From Paramecium octaurelia (taxonomy: Eukaryota; Ciliophora; Oligohymenophorea; Peniculida; Parameciidae), in assembly GCA_905182995.1 (NCBI GenBank), contig CAJJDP010000116.1, positions 1 to 33,378 of the forward strand: a DNA stretch of 33,378 nucleotides, in the 5' to 3' direction. Made by a program: the position numbers and the translations under genes. This document shows, one piece after another, positions 1 through 11,309 of the stretch (position 1 is the first letter of the stretch; each line of letters begins with the position of its first letter). A model generated the notes under the pieces. That model was not told where the DNA came from. It was given only the letters and a program-made list of their open reading frames with translations, and did not search any database.

Positions 1-64
1 TAGAAAATTTTTAAGTTTAAAATCATAATTAACATAACCAAGAATTTTGGGTTAAATATGATGA

Positions 65-1290
65 AATTTAATTTTAAGACAATTCTAATTAAAACGAAAT
101 TACATATATTATTTTTCAATCGTATTCTATCGAAACTGTAGGAGGGGCATAATAAACAACTGTGACTAAATTTAAATTTAATAATGGTTTAATTAATTTA
201 TTAAAACTTAAGATAGCCAAGTTTTTAACATTAATTTATAAGAAGATGGCATAGTGATTATATCAGAATGTATTATCAATCACGTTCATAATTTATTAAT
301 ATCAACATACGAATAAGAAAAGTCTAATAAACTATCCTCTTCAAAAAATAATCTAAAATTAACAAATATATAGTCATATTAACAAAAAATAGATAAGTTA
401 GATAAAGGATCTTTAAAAACTTTAATAAGGGTCCCTTATTGTACATCAGATTAAATAGTGAATTAAATTGTTAATTCTCTTGATGATCTTAATAAATAGT
501 GTATATACTATATTAAAAAAAAAATTATTAAGAGATAGATGTTTTAATTGGAAATTGATGTAATAGATCAACGCGATTATTCTGAGAGCAAACGATTAAA
601 AGGAAAATTGGCTTATATGCCTAATAATTATGAAGAGTTTTTGGATAAAGGAGGATATTAATGTAAAATGCATTCATAAAGGGCCACATATAAACATTTG
701 ATATAAGATCATTTAAATTAAAGCCATACCCTCTAACGATAATTTGATTTCAGATTATATAGAATTATGCTTTAAAGGTCCAACTTAATGCGAAAGAAGA
801 AGATGAATTTTTGGAAATGACCTTTGTTATTATGGACAAGATGGAGGTTTGTGCGAAGAATGAGATCGAAATGATATAAGAGGAACTGGATCATTCTTTA
901 AAGATTAGAAGCAGTTAGAATGTAAATAATGTTAAGAATTTTCAAGGTAGCTATTAACCTTTTAATTTATATCAATTTGGTACATTAAATTTAAATATTA
1001 TAGGGCTATCCTTCTACTTTATAAATCATCAGAAGTATTGAAAAAACTAATAATTATTTGCATAATTCAAGGTCAGATAAAAATTTGTCAACATTTTATT
1101 CATATTAAATTAAGGTAACTTTAAAATATATTTAAATCAGGATTTTATTTAAATTATTTCTGAATTATTTATGGATTTTTTCTCATATTTTTACTATTAT
1201 TTGCATCACTTTCTCTTCAAACTGTGTAAACAATCAAGTGATACATCATATTTTATGGCGAGTTATTTTGAATGTATTTTTTTTTGCTGA
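65..1290 (+). pseudogene. Decayed or frameshifted plus-strand gene, unknown product
   Basis: With TAA/TAG as Gln, one frame is open from about 65 to beyond 655 and encodes hydrophilic Lys/Ser/Gln-rich sequence, for example EIDVIDQRDYSESKRLKGKL near 548-605. Around 655-780 the good-looking frame changes without a usable GT-AG intron. A second frame then carries NAKEEDEFLEMTFVIMDKME and continues to about 940. From about 1010 a third frame leads, through a plausible 26-nt intron at 1115-1140, to a TGA ending at 1290. The pieces look like coding DNA but need at least one frameshift to join. I recognise no domain. It could be a pseudogene or a real gene with sequence errors. No start codon is resolved, so it may also begin before the window. 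Confidence 0.38.
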
Positions 1291-1569
1291 AATTCAAGGC
1301 ATTTAGTTAATTTACAGTAGTAACTTGGTTATGTTTGTCTTAATTGTTGCTTGGATATTAATACATTATATTTGATCTAAAATTATATCCATTACAACAA
1401 AAACTAAATTTAGGACGGGAATCATTTCTTACAATTTTATATTTGTAAGATTTTTTGCAATTCTGGCTATTAGAAAAATATCAAATTTAGACTATATATC
1501 ATGTGATGTATTCTTGATATATGGGTCAGATAGTCACATCTCATGAATATAAGGATTTGCAATTCCTAA

Positions 1570-2160
1570 TCTGTATTTATTGGATTGATCGTACCCTTAT
1601 TTCTGCTTCTAATATTGTATAAACAGTCTATTTCAAAATTCTTATTCATGTATAGAGAAAACAATGACAAGATAAATTTAGAAGATATGTAGGATATTGA
1701 TTTAATGAATATATTCAATAAACTACTTTTGGGAAATGATCAAATTGTGGGGGAATACAATTATTATTATAATTTACTTTGAAAGTGACATATTTTTGAA
1801 AGCGACATTATTAGGGCTGTGTTTATTATTTTACTAATTGATTGCCTAGAATTAAGAATCCTTTATTCTTTAGAAGTTTAATGTATTGGAAATTTTAGAG
1901 TGGTCAATATTGTTTTACTGCTATATTTTTTTGAGGCTGTTAAATTTATATGCGAATAATTAAGTTTTGGGTTAAAACATTTTTTGACGTAATCCTAATT
2001 AATAATAAATTTTGAATAAAAATTAGATTAAATTGGTTTTGAACTCCCTATGGCAATAAAAACAAAAAATTTGAAAAATATCAAATCTAAAATATATTTT
2101 TATAAGACAAATTTTCTAAAAATTATAGTGTGTTATATCATCACCCATACCAATATCTGC
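1570..2160 (+). pseudogene. Remnant of a multi-span membrane protein, C-terminal part
   Basis: From about 1573 one frame encodes a hydrophobic segment (FIGLIVPLFLLLILYKQ) followed by a charged stretch and EYNYYYNLL, then hits two close TGA stops near 1784-1792. A neighbouring frame continues with further hydrophobic segments (FESDIIRAVFIILLIDCLEL and FRVVNIVLLLYFFEAVKF). From memory, this order resembles the C-terminal membrane domain of large Paramecium cysteine-rich surface proteins, but I could not align it. In-frame stops and the absence of a start argue for a relic. Its last frame runs open into the start of the gene at 2245, which is probably coincidence. Confidence 0.33.
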
Positions 2161-2244
2161 AGATTAAAAATAAATTCAAGTTCATAGAAAATAAATTCTT
2201 AATGTATAGATGCAATTAAATTTAAATAAATATTTTTCTTCCAA

Positions 2245-3781
2245 ATGATGATGGAGCTATTCAGGAAACTTCGAACTTTCGACATTTTTGGCTAATAAAT
2301 TAGGCTAAAAGCATCCGGCTCATCAGTTTTTTAATCTCAAATTGGAGCCTTTATGACTTTATTACTATTTAGCATACTTACTTATTCAGGTAGTTTATTT
2401 ATTCTGGAAATGAACAAACGGAAAAATGCAATTTTTAACTCTTAAGAAGCTGTTATTCAAAATAATGAAGTATTTATCTTTCCAAACATTTTTTAGGGAT
2501 TCAGTTTTAACTCCACTGAACTCATATTTTCAGCAGGATTACTTGGTATTTTGGGTCAACCTATTCCAAATGAAAATAACAGAATATTTAAGATTGGATT
2601 TTATGTTTGCAATAAATCACTGAATGAAACAGATTGTGTTGTAATACTAGGAGAAATTTGTGGGGATAGAATTAGAGAAGCATCAAAAGTAAAAATAATA
2701 ATTAATTTAGAAATTAAATATTGCTGAGGCATATGAAAATATAACTTATTGTATGAGTGAATAGTATATCAGAGAGAATCCTGAAATAAGAATTTAAGGA
2801 TCAAATCGTTATGATAATTTTACTTTATTAGGAGCATTAATTGAAAGATGTTCAAATAGCACTGAAATAGAAAGTATAATATTATTTAATCTAGATTGTG
2901 CATCTAATGAAGAGATCGATAATTATATTACAAATGCCAATCTTTATTACTCATACTCCTTTCATTAATTTAACAAAGAATAAGATGTTTCTCCATATCA
3001 GTAAACTGAAAACATTGACCTTACTTCACTCTATTATAAAGTAGGTAAGTATATTAAAATTTATTTACAATACTCTTAAAGTTATCTTGAATATAATCCT
3101 TTCTATTTTTTTCCTAGATAAGTATAACATGATGGGGTTGAATACTAAAAGACAGTGACTGATAGTGTGCTTTATTTCTAGGATGCCAATACCTTAGCTA
3201 GAATTGAAGTGCATTTGGATGCTAAGAAGAAGGTTTGTTACATTACATATTAAACTTTAATGGATGTAGCTGCTAAGCTCGGAGGGTTATTTACAATCAT
3301 AAGAGCTTTGTTGGATATCATATTATATCCAATATAATCGATTCTCTATAAGCTTTTTTTGATAAATTTCTTAATCAATCATTAGAACAAAGGTAACAAT
3401 AAGGATATTTAATTATAAAAGTCTAAAAAATAGGACATATTGCTCCATTAACTAATAACTTCTTCAAAGAAAAGAGAATTTTATAATTAATAAACTGAAT
3501 TAATCAATAAGTATTTGGATGTTAGACAAATATTAATTCATCCGATGTAGTTTACATAAAAAATAGAGGGTTTATAGGATTCGATAAAGAAAATTGATAT
3601 CTTGAGTTCTAGATAAATTAAACTTATTAGCAAACAAGAAATGGATGAATTAGTTGTGCAAAGCAACAATGAAGAGTACCCAGATTGCAGATGTTTAAGC
3701 TATGGCACTATTAATTCTGAAAGCAAGATAAAAAATTAAGATAATTATGTCATTCCAAAAATGAAAATTTAAATTCATTGA
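2245..3781 (+). CDS. Uncharacterised two-span membrane protein, 504 aa
   Basis: This is a complete gene with one 22-nt intron at 2689-2710 (GTAAAA...TTTAG) and a TGA stop at 3779-3781. Three ATGs in a row begin at 2245 and the first was taken; the frame stays open upstream, so the start is not certain. Residues about 5-25 contain LRTFDIFGQQIRLKASG, then a membrane span at about 33-50, a long Asn/Glu-rich presumed luminal or extracellular region with scattered cysteines, and a second hydrophobic segment near 335-365 (KLGGLFTIIRALLDIILYP). A basic, Gln-rich cytoplasmic tail follows. An FD-x-F-G motif just before an N-terminal span recurs in a large ciliate family of unknown function; that match is from memory. 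No catalytic motif is visible. It converges on the VWA gene 668 bp away. Confidence 0.78.
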
Positions 3782-4449
3782 TGCATTTATTTATAATTTA
3801 CAACATTATTTAAAAAGAAATCTCCTAGAATTTAATGGAATCATCTAAAATATTTGAATGTCTTTCTTCAAATTATCTTTCTATTAACTTCCATTGTCAA
3901 ATTTGATTATTTTAAATAATTGTGATGAAACTACCAAGAAATTGCACCTAAAATTAGCTCAATATTCAAAAAAAGACTTTGATTAATGATAATAATTTGA
4001 TAAATTCTTCTTTTAATATATGATGTGAAAAAAAGAATGAAATTATTAATAAAATAAATGAATTAGACAATTTCATTATATTTCTCATCAAGTAAACTCC
4101 CTAGATGTTCACCTTTGAGTAACAATTGGAACACGCTAACAGAAGACTATTACTTTTAGTATAAGTAGATCTATCTGTACAAGAGGTAAAACTATAATCT
4201 ATTTTAATAATTTATTAAGTCTCATGCTTTAATGAAAATATTTTGATGTAGTAACAAAGCCTGAAATAATAATTAAATTTAAATTAATGAATTAAACTAT
4301 TGAAAAAATCAAATCAAACAAAATTATTCTTTTCGAATTTCACGTGATTTGAAAAATAAAGAAGTAAAATTATTTGACTTAATTATGATAGTATGAATCT
4401 TAAAATATTAAAAATTGATATAATATATATACTCTGTAATTAATAAAAT
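3782..4449. other. Gap between convergent genes with possible gene relics
   Basis: No complete gene is seen. On the plus strand two short hydrophilic frames look like coding remnants: one near 3915-3990 (CDETTKKLHLKLAQYSKKDF) and one at about 4026-4290 containing FTFEQQLEHANRRLLLLVQ. Both are bounded by TGA and neither has a convincing start. The rest is AT-rich. Confidence 0.3.
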
Positions 4450-6242
4450 TCAACACATTAGTTATGGCATTTTTAATTTTCCTTCTTTGATTACTTAATT
4501 TAAATCTTTACCCTTGAGATTTTTAATAAGAGCTTCAATTTCAGGTAGATTTGGTTCAATATCAGCTTATTTCAGAACATAAGCAACATCATTCAGAGCT
4601 AAAATCATAGAATAAATAATTTACATGGAGACTTATTTCCTCCTAATAATAGTAAAGCGTAAGTAGCAACATAAGATGCTCTCACATTATTGTTCTAAAT
4701 TTTTGGTTGAATGCATTTTGGCAAATAAGAATATTGATTTACTTCCTAATTCTTTTGAGTTTCAGCTTCCAAATCAAATTTCTCTACATCAAAACTTCTA
4801 CAATAATCAACTATGTTGATGAATTCAGATTTTATAAAAGTAGATTAAGAACTTAATATTGTTATTCTTCTGAGAAACTCGTTTAACTTAGTTAGTATAA
4901 ATTGATTCCTTTCTTCCAAATTTTCAAATTTCTGCTACTTGAATATTTTTTCCAGTTGTTCATCAATAATATTTTTGAACTCTATCAATAAGACTTTAAT
5001 TTCTTAATTTTATTCCTTTTCTATTACTTATTTAAGGTCATCTAAGCTTTGGGTAACAACCTACCAAATAGATTAGACAAGATTTAGAGGTTTTTTTGTA
5101 ATCGTAGATCTAACATAGCAACCCAGTTTTGTCTTATTTAGTTTATTCTGAAGTTTTTCTTTAACCTTCTCTTTAGTTAGATTTTCCTCTACTTTTTCTT
5201 TCGCAAAACATTCAATAAATTTAGAAATTTCTTACTTTTATTTCAGATGTTTTTGAAGCATAGTCATTGTAGATTCAGATAAATTTTGGGCTTTTAAAGT
5301 TCCATCTGCAAATTTATCAATTAGTTCTAAAAGAGGATCCATTAGTTGAAGTGCTTCCTGATCTTTATTATCATTACTGGCTTCCATTTTGGTTAAAAGT
5401 TGATCAGATATTACTTTTATTCTTTTAAAATTTTATTAGCTATTTTGATTCTTTGTTGCAGCACTCTCTATTATTTCCTGTGATATTGAATTACATATAA
5501 GTTAAGAAATATGATGAGGATTGTAAGTAGGCTAAATCTCTTCTCCATCTAAAACCATTTTTTTGTTGGTTCCATCTGTTTTATTAAGATACGATTCGCC
5601 AGGTGCAACCATTGTGGTAGTCTCTTTCGAAGCAATTGTTTAATAAACTGGCTAGTTAACTTGAAGGAGCTTTGATTATACATTCAGAAGCTGTTTGATT
5701 TAGTGAAATATAGTTGTGAATTCTTATTATAATTATTATTGAGAAGTGCTACGTCTTTAAACTTCGAAAATGGCAGGGCAGCTTGAGTTTTAATTATGGA
5801 TTGCCTTTCTTAAAACATTAGATATTGTGTTTGGAAATGAATTTCCAACAGCTACACTTATAAATTAAATCAAGTATTTTTATTTCATTTATTCTATTAA
5901 ATAAGTTAATTAATTAAAGTCAAAAGACTCCTGACCATCGCTAATGAATACAATTGTTATATTATTTTGGTAATAACTATTTAAAAGTTTTTAAAAAATC
6001 GTCTTAAAAGTTTCGGTGATATTTCCACTCCCTGCACTTCTAAATGGAAGGAAATCATATAGTTATTATTCCCATTAATATCTCATCTGCTATGATCCTA
6101 GGCAGGAAAAAGTAGCATTGTGAGCATCTACAATGGTTTCATATTCACCAGACATAGAACCAGTTCCATCAATAAGGGTGATTAGATAAGATTATGTAGA
6201 TTTGCAATCCTTTGCCATATATGCTTCATAATTACAGCTCAT
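4450..6242 (-). CDS. von Willebrand factor A (VWA) domain protein, 588 aa
   Basis: The gene reads from ATG at 6242 to TGA at 4450-4452, with one 26-nt intron at 4599-4624. The N-terminal VWA domain shows a MIDAS-like metal site, D25-G-T-G-S29-M-S, a Thr variant of the usual DxSxS. The following hydrophobic strand ends in ISDG at residues 100-103. VWA domains bind protein partners through a divalent metal ion and usually serve adhesion or complex assembly; the partner here is unknown. After about residue 190 the protein is Gln/Lys-rich with helical, probably coiled-coil stretches and no second recognised domain. There is no signal peptide, so it is probably cytosolic. It is the complete version: a truncated second copy lies at 6736-7801. 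Confidence 0.85.
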
Positions 6243-6734
6243 TTTACCTTTTTTAATAATTTTATTTCAAGCTTTCATCTTGATTTTAATAGTAGTCTAT
6301 TTCTATTATTTGTGATTTCTATTAAAATTTTTTTGTAGTTTTTAATTCTTTTTAGTAATAAATTAGTTTGAAAAAATAAAAATTTTTGCAAGCGATTGAA
6401 TGGATTTTTATCATTATTCATTAACAGAATCATTAAATTCTCTACATAAGCAAATACTTGGAAAAGTGTTACAAATTTCAAGTATCTAGAGTCTAAGAAG
6501 AATTTAGAATTATGAATGTTGTATTCTGCTATTATATTCAAGAAAATTAATCGAATTGGTGCTTAAATTCTGGATTCGATTGATTAATTTAAAAAAGAGT
6601 TAAAATAAACCAATTAAAAGAATAAAATTATATAATAAAAGAAAATTTTTTAAATTATTATAAAACTTATGTTTCTGTTTTGAACTGAAAAATAATTAAT
6701 ATTTAATTTTTGAAATTAGATCAATATTCATTTA
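5177..6734. repeat. First member of a 1,558-bp direct repeat
   Basis: This segment matches 6736-8293 at a constant offset of 1,559 bases, with the single N at 6735 between the copies. By eye the copies differ at about 15 positions, all in the part before about 6150; the last roughly 550 bases look identical. It covers the N-terminal half of the VWA gene plus its upstream region. The simplest reading is two overlapping contig ends scaffolded side by side. Confidence 0.9.
6243..6734. other. Upstream region of the VWA gene; both strands open, no gene assigned
   Basis: A minus-strand frame of about 88 codons ends at a TGA 33 bp before the VWA start. It begins without an ATG. The plus strand over the same bases also has about 100 TGA-free codons. 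Because TGA is the only stop and the DNA is AT-rich, such frames arise by chance, and the two overlap. I see no intron joining the minus frame to the VWA gene. The same sequence recurs at 7802-8293. Confidence 0.4.
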
Positions 6735-6735
6735 N

Positions 6736-7801
6736 TTAGATGTTCCTCTACTTTTTCTTTCGCAAAACATTCAATAAATTTAGAAATTTCTTACTTTTAT
6801 TTCAGATGTTTTTGAAGCATAGTCATTGTAGATTCCGATAAATTTTGGGCTTTTAAAGTTCCATCTGCAAATTTATCAATTAGTTCTAAAAGAGGATCCA
6901 TTAGTTGAAGTGCTTCCTGATCTTTATTATCATTACTGGTTTCCATTTTGGTTAAAAGTTGATCAGATATAACTTTTATTTTTTTAAAATTTTATTAGCT
7001 ATTTTGATTCTTTGTTGCAGCACTCTCTATTATTTCCTGTGATATTGAATTACATATAAGTTAAGAAATATGATGAGGATTGTAAGTAGGCTAAATCTCT
7101 TCTCCATCTAAAACCATTTTTTTGTTGGTTCCATCTGTTTTATTAAGATACGATTCACCAGGTGCAACCATTGTGGTAGTCTCTTTCGAAGCAATTGTTT
7201 AATAAACTGGCTAGTTAACTTGAAGGAGCTTTGATTATAGATTCAGAAGCTGTTTGATTTCGTGAAATATAGTTGTGAATTCTTATTATAATTATTATTG
7301 AGAACTGCTACGTCTTTAAACTTCGAAAATGGCAGGGCAGCTTGAGTTTTAATTTTGGATTGCCTTTCTTAAAACATTAGATATTGTGTTTGGAAATGAA
7401 TTTCCAACAGCTACACTTATAAATTAAATCAAGTATTTTTATTTCATTTATTCTATTAAATAAGTTAATTAATTAAAGTCAAAAGACTCCTGACCATCGC
7501 TAGTGAATACAATTGTTATATTATTTTGGTAATAACTATTTAAAAGTGTTTAAAAAATCGTCTTAAAAGTTTCGGTGATATTTCCACTCCCTGCACTTCT
7601 AAATGGAAGGAAATCATATAGTGATTATTCCCATTAATATCTCATCTGCTATGATCCTAGGCAGGAAAAAGTAGCATTGTGAGCATCTACAATGGTTTGA
7701 TATTCACCACACATAGAACCAGTTCCATCAATAAGGGTGATTAGATAAGATTATGTAGATTTGCAATCCTTTGCCATATATGCTTCATAATTACAGCTCA
7801 T
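6736..7801 (-). CDS. VWA domain protein, duplicate copy truncated by an assembly gap
   Basis: This is the first 355 codons or so of the VWA gene at 4450-6242, starting at ATG 7801-7799 and cut off at 6736 by the N. It keeps the DGTGSMS metal-site motif. A few substitutions change amino acids relative to the full copy. I see no sign of an independent gene, since there is no stop or 3' end. It is very probably the same locus assembled twice. Confidence 0.7.
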
Positions 7802-8293
7802 TTTACCTTTTTTAATAATTTTATTTCAAGCTTTCATCTTGATTTTAATAGTAGTCTATTTCTATTATTTGTGATTTCTATTAAAATTTTTTTGTAGTTT
7901 TTAATTCTTTTTAGTAATAAATTAGTTTGAAAAAATAAAAATTTTTGCAAGCGATTGAATGGATTTTTATCATTATTCATTAACAGAATCATTAAATTCT
8001 CTACATAAGCAAATACTTGGAAAAGTGTTACAAATTTCAAGTATCTAGAGTCTAAGAAGAATTTAGAATTATGAATGTTGTATTCTGCTATTATATTCAA
8101 GAAAATTAATCGAATTGGTGCTTAAATTCTGGATTCGATTGATTAATTTAAAAAAGAGTTAAAATAAACCAATTAAAAGAATAAAATTATATAATAAAAG
8201 AAAATTTTTTAAATTATTATAAAACTTATGTTTCTGTTTTGAACTGAAAAATAATTAATATTTAATTTTTGAAATTAGATCAATATTCATTTA
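6736..8293. repeat. Second member of the 1,558-bp direct repeat
   Basis: It starts abruptly after the N at 6735 in the middle of the VWA coding region and ends where new sequence begins at 8294. The mismatches to the first copy cluster near its start, as expected of a low-coverage contig end. One of the two copies should be removed to obtain the probable real locus. Confidence 0.9.
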
Positions 8294-9117
8294 TTTTAAT
8301 GCCAAGATTGGTTATTACCATAATTTTATGATTGTAAATTCAAAATATTTAAAAGGTTTATCAATATACATCATCACCTACGGAAATGATTGTCCATTAA
8401 AATATAATATAAGAAATTGTGAAACCAAAATATAAGATAAAACTTAATATAAATTTTAATTTTTAATAATTCTCCTTGCTCATGAAAAATGGATTCATCT
8501 TTGACAACCTCCTTACCTTAAATTTATAAGGGTTATTTAATAATTATTAGCAATATCATAATGTAAATTCAAAAAGAAAGGTAATAATTCATTAAGTATT
8601 CTGGAATTCAATTAAAATTTCCATTAGTTATAAGCAAACAAATATTATTATCATTATTAAATTTTGATTATTGCTAAATAAATTGGAAAATCCAATTCAA
8701 ATCTCCTTTCAAATTATGATATACATTCTGAAAATTAGTTTTATTTCTCTTTCTTAAATATTAAACATTAGACTAAAGAAGTCAAAATAATAAAAAATAT
8801 TAATATTCTGAAATTAAATTGCGCATTATTTTTTGTCCGAATAGCAAAGTTTAGTTGTGTTGACAAAAAAGGTATTTTACATCTGTAATTTTAAGTGAAT
8901 TCTATTGTTACTATATTTAAAATTAAGCCTTTATCTAAATTTATATTAAAAGCATATTCATTTCAAATAAAAATAGAAAACTTCACTGAGACAGAATTAT
9001 AATAATTGATAAGTATATTTGTCATATATGGACACATTATTTTCAGAAATTCCTGATTATTCACTTCAAGAATTGATTTTTAATATAATTTCTATACAAA
9101 GTAACATTAAATATATA
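7802..9117. other. Gene-poor AT-rich stretch
   Basis: Up to 8293 this is the repeated VWA upstream region. From 8294 to about 9117 I see no convincing gene on either strand; frames are short, low-complexity and interrupted by TGA. A short plus-strand frame at 9019-9231 runs antisense to the broken membrane-protein gene that follows and is more likely its shadow. Confidence 0.5.
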
Positions 9118-9620
9118 TCAAAGCCAAATGAATTAACTTTTCCAATCCTGCTTTTTTTATTGTTAGCCTGTTGGCTGGAGAATAAACTCTTCCACAATTG
9201 TTCTACTTAGAAGAGACTGAATGATAGTTAAAGGTGACTGTTAATTTTAAACATTTTCTTCTTCATTCAATTCATCTAATTAGGTATTCGTGTCAAATGG
9301 GTAAATTTTGGCTAATTTTGACAAAGGAGTAGTGAAATAATTTTGGATGGTTCATTTACTATAATTAAATTTGATTTGATTTTGGATATAATAACCTAAT
9401 AATTAATTATATTTTATAACAAGAAAAAATATAAATTAAAGACAATTGTAATTAATTACAGCATTAACAAGACAAGAATAATTTAGGAAAATTCAATTTT
9501 TTTAATAGCTTTTTAATTTTGTAAATACAATAAAGCTGATAAATTTTGATTGGCTTGTAAATCGTTATAAGAGCTCCAAAATGATTACTCAATTTATGTA
9601 TTCAATGCCCAGTTTTTCAT
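9118..9620 (-). pseudogene. Broken gene for a small membrane protein
   Basis: An ATG at 9620-9618 opens a frame encoding MKNWALNTQIEQSFWSSY, a Gln/Asn-rich stretch and then one strongly hydrophobic segment (IILVLLMLQLITIVFNLYFF). A different frame carries the downstream hydrophilic part, for example NTQLDELNEEENVQNQQS, ending at TGA 9118-9120. Joining the two needs a phase change that no GT-AG pair in the short-intron range supplies, and an in-frame TGA lies just upstream of the second part. It was probably a single-span membrane protein with a cytoplasmic tail. It is either a pseudogene or carries a sequence error. Confidence 0.42.
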
Positions 9621-10076
9621 TAATCACATAAATAAATACCTTTTCAACATTATTCATAATACGATAGATAATGTTTTTTAATTATTATTATATTGCAAGT
9701 GAATTAACGATAATTTCTTAGATTTATTTTATGAATAAATATAGAATATAATATTATCAATCTTCTTTAGACTTTTGAACAGTCATTACTTACTCAAAAC
9801 ATAGCTTCTTTAATTAGAAATATTGCGAGTAGAAGTTCAAAATTTATATAATTGAATAGAGTATGCTTAGTAATAATGTATTAGATTAAATTTGCTCCTT
9901 GTAAAATAAAAAAAGAAGGAGGCATCTGAGTTCGCACCTGAGACCTTTAGAGATGCAGTTAGGTGTTGAGCTATACTCCTATCTATTAAAAAGGATTGAA
10001 TGAATTCCAATATCAGTGGTTAATTTTATTTTTAAATTTCTTCTTTATTAAATTTAATTATCTATTTATTTTAATC
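9621..10076. other. Intergenic region upstream of the MORN gene
   Basis: No protein gene is seen. It holds a tRNA-like remnant at 9914-9981 and presumably the promoter of the gene starting at 10077, but no promoter motif can be named with confidence. Confidence 0.5.
9914..9981 (-). pseudogene. Truncated tRNA-like sequence
   Basis: On the minus strand TAGCTCAACACC resembles the tRNA internal promoter box A, and GGTGCGAACTC matches box B at 9 of 11 positions. The putative T-arm can pair at four of five positions. AGGAG near the 5' end can pair with CTCCT at the 3' end, and a run of seven T follows directly, as in a polymerase III terminator. However, the body is only about 62-67 nt, box A and box B lie about 10 nt too close, and the D-stem and anticodon stem do not fold. 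I therefore call it a tRNA-derived remnant, not a working tRNA, and assign no anticodon. Confidence 0.35.
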
Positions 10077-11309
10077 ATGATAACGACACTTGCTTAAAAT
10101 AATACTAGCTCGATACAAGAGAAGTTAATGGAGGAACGCAAGAGATGTATGTAATCTCAATTCAAATTTTAGTGATAACTTCTTTTGAATAAAAATTCTT
10201 AGGCGATGAATAAGCCCGCTAAGCTTAATATGCAGACCAAGCTACCTATAATGGTTAGATTAATGAGAAACAAAATAAATAAGGAGTAGGAAAATACTTA
10301 TTCCCAAATGGAGATGTGTATTATTTATTGGTGATTATTTTAGGTACATTGGACAGTGGTCTAACGATCTGTTCAATGGAGAAGGCGTTTATCTTTTCAA
10401 TAATGGAGAACGATATGAGGGACATTTATTGAACGGTAAAAAGCATGGCGTAGGTATCTACTACTATGCAAATGGCAATATGTATAATGGGGAATGGATC
10501 AATGATTTGAAACATGGAAAAGGCAAATATTCGTATTACTTACAAGGGGAATCTTATGATGGTGAATGGCAATATGGAGAAAGACATGGAAGAGGAGTCT
10601 ACTTATACTCGCTAGGAGATAGATATGATGGTCTTTGGGAACGAGGACTCAAATGGGGTAGAGGAATTGTGGAGTTTGCATCTGGAGCGAGATATGAGGG
10701 TTAGTTTGCAAGTGACAAAGCCACTGGTTAGGGAACTATGATATATGTTAACAATGACAAATACGAAGGGCAATGGAATGACGGATTAAAACATGGCTAT
10801 GGAGTTTATACTATGGCTGATGGATCCAGATACGAGGGAAATTGGATGAATGATGAAAGAGAAGGGCAAGGTCTTTTCCTCTATGCATCAGGCGATAAAT
10901 ATGAAGGCATGTATAGTAAAAATGTGAAGAGTGGATATGGAGTTTATATCGCTTCGAACGGAGATAGATATGAAGGAGAATGGGCCAATGATAAAAGGCA
11001 AGGGAATGGCACACTCTATATGGCCAACGGGGATAAGTACATTGGAGAATGGAAAGAAGGTGAGAAATCTGGTAAAGGTATTTACTATTTTGGGCATGGT
11101 GATACTTATGATGGTAATAAATCAACAACTAAATTCTAGGTTACTGGTTGGGTGGTATGAGACATGGGTTTGGTAAGTATTCTTGGAGCATAGGCGATTA
11201 TTATGAGGGAGAATGGAGGTTTGATAAAATGAATGGTAAGGGGAAATTTAAAGGAGCTGATGGTTCAGAATATGTTGGGGAGTTTTCAAATGACAATAAA
11301 GTAAATTGA
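10077..11309 (+). CDS. MORN-repeat protein, 384 aa
   Basis: The gene runs from ATG 10077 to TGA 11307-11309 with three introns, all 26 nt: 10147-10172, 10318-10343 and 11114-11139. Each restores the repeat register exactly. After about 45 charged N-terminal residues come roughly 15 MORN repeats with a 23-residue period (YEGEW...G.G.Y, for example YEGQWNDGLKHGYGVY), filling the protein to its C-terminus. MORN arrays form extended beta structures that bind membrane lipids or scaffold proteins, and in protists they often sit at the cell cortex or cytoskeleton. No kinase or SET domain is attached. The stop lies 22 bp from the stop of the coiled-coil gene on the other strand. The 3' half is duplicated at 11889-12616. 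Confidence 0.92.

Noticed and set aside
5177..8293. A true tandem gene duplication of the VWA locus.
   Set aside because: The junction is a single N, the second copy is cut in mid-gene, and the other N in the window shows the same pattern.
10811..11176. Several antisense and out-of-frame open frames inside the MORN gene and its copy.
   Set aside because: They overlap the repeat-encoding frame completely and show no repeat or domain of their own.
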